Shown: positions 61,131 through 64,000 of the stretch, in pieces | Layout: the number at the start of each line of letters is the position of its first letter | Numbering within the stretch: the stretch's first letter is position 1 | From: Hormiphora californensis | Taxonomy: Eukaryota > Ctenophora > Tentaculata > Cydippida > Pleurobrachiidae | Direction of reading: 5' to 3' | Assembly (NCBI GenBank): GCA_020137815.1 | Contig: CM035360.1 | Coordinates: 6,273,059 to 6,337,058, forward strand | DNA: 64,000 nucleotides | Position numbers and translations under genes: made by a program | The notes under the pieces: generated by a model | Database searches by the model: none | What the model saw: only the letters and a program-made list of their open reading frames with translations | Told to the model about the DNA's origin: nothing

Positions 61131-63873
61131 TATGATAATGAACTACATTAACCGTAGTATTATGCACTATGCTGCAGGGACATCACACACACACATCACC
61201 CACACACATGATATTGATCAAGCCTGAACAACAGGTTATTGAATCAATCGACCGTTCAACGGTACGAGGTGCCATCACTGATTTCGTGCAGTTGATCCGA
61301 GGATCACGAATTCAATTAATATGTCGTGATTACTGTTTAATAGCCCAACTGGTCATTCCGAAAAATCAGATACAAACACATTCACATTAATGTGCCGCAC
61401 TGTATATGAGTTACTCCAACCCTCCAGTTTCAATGCTTGTTTAACGAAGGAAGTAACCAAGCGATCCACTGGATTCGATATATCTAGGCGCATATCATAT
61501 TCCCAAAGTACTGATGTAATAGCACTATCTTTATATCGGATATCTCGAACAGCAACAATCCTTGTGTTTAAACAGGGTTCCTGCTTTCTAACCAGTTAGG
61601 CGTATTAAACAGGGCACATGTTATCTGCAGCGCTCACATATCATGATAACTGAACTACATTAACCGTAGTAGTATTAGGCACTATGCTGCAGGGACATCA
61701 CACACACAACAATCACCCACACACATGATATTGATCAAGCCTGAACAACAGGTTATTGAATCAATCGACCGTTCAACGGTACGATGGTGCCATCACTGAT
61801 TTCGTGCAGTTGATCCGAGGATCACGAATTCAATTAATATGTCGTGATTACTGTTTAATAGCCCAACTGGTCATTCCGAAAAATCAGATACAAACACATT
61901 AATGTGCCGCACTGTATATGAGTTACTCCAACCCTCCAGTTTCAATGCTTGTTTAACGAAGGAAGTAACCAGCGATCCACTGGATTCGATATATCTAGGC
62001 CGCATATCATATTCCCACAGTACTGATTTGTAATAGCACTATCTTTATATCGGATATCTCGAACAGCAACAATCCTTGTGTTTTAAACAGGGTTCCTGCT
62101 TTCTAACCAGTTAGGCGTATATTAAACAGGGCACATGTTATCTGCAGCGCTCACATATCATGATAATGAACTACATTAACCGTAGTATTATGCACTATGC
62201 TGCAGGGACATCACACACACACATCACCCACACACATGATATTGATCAAGCTCTGAACAACAGGTTATTGAATCAATCGACCGTTTCAACGGTAAGAGGT
62301 GCCATCACTGATTTCGTTGCAGTTGATCCGAGGATCACGAATTCAATTAATATGTCGTGATTACTGTTTAATAGCCCAACTGGTCATTCGAAAAATCAGA
62401 TACAAACACATTAATGTGCCGCACTGTATATGAGTTACTCCAACCCTCCAGTTTCAATGCTTGTTTAACGAAGGAAGTAACCAAGCGATCCACTGGATTC
62501 GATATATCTAGGTGCATATCATATTCCCACAGTACTGATGTAATAGCACTATCTTTATATCGGATATCTCGAACAGCAACAATCCTTGTGTTTAAACAGG
62601 GTTCCTGCTTTCTAACCAGTTAGGCGTATTAAACAGGGCACATGTTATCTGCAGCGCTCACATATCATGATAATGAACTACATTAACCGTAGTATTATGC
62701 ACTATGCTGCAGGGACATCACACACACACATCACCCACACACATGATATTGATCAAGCCTGAACAACAGGTTATTGAATCAATCGACCGTTCAACGGTAC
62801 GAGGTGCCATCACTGATTTCGTGCAGTTGATCCGAGGATCACGAATTCAATTAATATGTCGTGATTACTGTTTAATAGCCCAACTGGTCATTCCGAAAAT
62901 CAGATACAAACACATTAATGTGCCGCACTGTATATGAGTTACTCCAACCCTCCAGTTTCAATGCTTGTTTAACGAAGGAAGTAACCAAGCGATCCACTGG
63001 ATTCGATATATCTAGGCGCATATCATATTCCCACAGTACTGATGTAATAGCACTATCTTTATATCGGATATCTCGAACAGCAACAATCCTTGTGTTTAAA
63101 CAGGGTTCCTGCTTTCTAACCAGTTAGGCGTATTAAACAGGGCACATGTTATCTGCAGCGCTCACATATCATGATAATGAACTACATTAACGTAGTATTA
63201 TGCACTATGCTGCAGGGACATCACACACACACATCACCCACACACATGATATGATCAAGCCTGAACAACAGGTTATTGAATCCAATCGACCGTTCAACGG
63301 TACGAGGTGCATCACTGATTTCGTGCAGTTGATCCGAGGATCACGAATTCAATTAATATGTCGTGATTACTGTTTAATAGCCCCAACTGGTCATTCCGAA
63401 AAATCAGATACAAACACATTAATGTGCCGCACTGTATATGAGTTACTCCAACCCTCCAGTTTCAATGCTTGTTTAACGAAGGAAGTAACCAAGCGATCCA
63501 CTGGATTCGATATATCTAGGCGCATATCATATTCCCACAGTATGATGTAATAGCACTATCTTTATATCGGATATCTCGAACAGCAACAATCCTTGTGTTT
63601 AAACAGGGTTCCTGCCTTTCTAACCAGTTAGGCGTATTAAACAGGGCACATGTTATCTGCAGCGCTCACATATCATGATAATGAACTACATTAACCGTAG
63701 TATTATGCACTATGCTGCAGGGACATCACACACACACATCACCCACACACATGATATTGATCAAGCCTGAACAACAGGTTATTGAATCAATCGACCGTTC
63801 AACGGTACGAGGTGCCATCACTGATTTCGTGCAGTTGATCCGAGGATCACGAATTCAATTAATATGTCGTGAT
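61131..63873. repeat. Satellite array, about 507-bp unit, 5.4 copies
   Basis: Successive units begin near 61131, 61643, 62154, 62660, 63168 and 63669 at the motif GATAATGAACTACATTAACC. Period lengths vary from 504 to 512 only because of one-base indels. Each unit has a short (CA)n tract (CACACACACACATCACCCAC) and a 69-codon frame that recurs by repetition. There is no sign that it is a gene. Confidence 0.93.
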
Positions 63874-63951
63874 ATTAATTGAATTCGTGATCCTCGGATC
63901 AACTGCACGAAATCAGTGATGGCACCTCGTACCGTTGAACGGTCGATTGGT
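63786..63951. repeat. Palindrome at the end of the 507-bp array
   Basis: The array turns back on itself around 63868: GAATTCAATTAAT (63851-63863) pairs with ATTAATTGAATTC (63874-63886), and the pairing extends outward to about 63786/63951. After a T-run the reverse-complemented unit continues with errors to the window end. Confidence 0.85.
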
Positions 63952-64000
63952 TTTTTTTTTTTTTTGTCTCAATAACTGTTGTTCAGGCTGATCTAATAGC

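Noticed and set aside
61390-63550. Recurring 69-codon frame in the 507-bp repeat
   Set aside because: Copies arise from the tandem repetition; no promoter, no domain, and indels break other copies.
59148-63873. CRISPR-like array
   Set aside because: Repeats are contiguous satellite units without unique spacers, in animal DNA.

Overview
The window is nuclear DNA of a multicellular animal. Multi-exon genes with GT-AG introns, class A GPCRs, a mucin-like membrane protein, ankyrin repeats, a LINE, MITEs and long GA/CT microsatellites all point that way. Secreted papain-like proteases carrying ShKT domains, orphan GPCRs and the repeat load would fit a non-bilaterian such as a cnidarian, but nothing here fixes the species. 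All exon models below come from reading splice sites and checking that codon phase carries through.

Layout. 0-8 kb holds no convincing gene, but does hold a 3.3 kb terminal-inverted-repeat element (1723-5021) full of minisatellite. 8.2-9.4 kb: a three-exon GPCR (minus). 10.9-16.0 kb: an 11-exon PLP-dependent phospho-lyase of the ETNPPL/PHYKPL type (plus). 16.3-28.6 kb: an array of five C1A cysteine proteases (A minus, B plus, C plus, D minus, E plus). They share a TATA promoter module, a signal peptide, an I29-like propeptide, a papain domain, ShKT domains in four of the five, and an unusual four-Cys tail. 28.7-29.1 kb: a small two-exon secreted peptide. 29.4-37.7 kb: an ankyrin-repeat gene with about 15 exons and a 1.4 kb TTAA-flanked foldback element in an intron. 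38.9-42.5 kb: a four-exon gene for a roughly 1021-residue mucin-like multi-pass membrane protein. 42.7-45.5 kb: a foldback element and an internally deleted LINE. 46.9-48.0 kb: a second GPCR (minus, single exon). 48.8-49.7 kb: the 5' part of an ABHD1/3-like hydrolase gene.

From about 52.1 kb to the end the character changes. There is an indel-ridden copy of the head-to-head A/B protease promoter block, a GC-rich hairpin cluster, a ten-exon hAT-like transposase gene that runs into a lysine-coding AAG repeat, a 62-bp satellite that flips orientation, and a roughly 507-bp satellite ending in a palindrome. Part of this may be unpolished or misassembled sequence.

The most interesting single signal is the only intron in the protease family (gene A, 17316-17406). 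It has terminal inverted repeats that begin within its splice sites and is flanked by an imperfect 8-bp target-site duplication. With the insertion and one duplicate removed, the reading frame is the same length as in the intronless paralogues. This is the signature of an introner, a transposon that creates an intron when it inserts. A second theme is concerted evolution of the protease array: proteases D and E share a nearly identical tract of about 290 bp across the catalytic cysteine.
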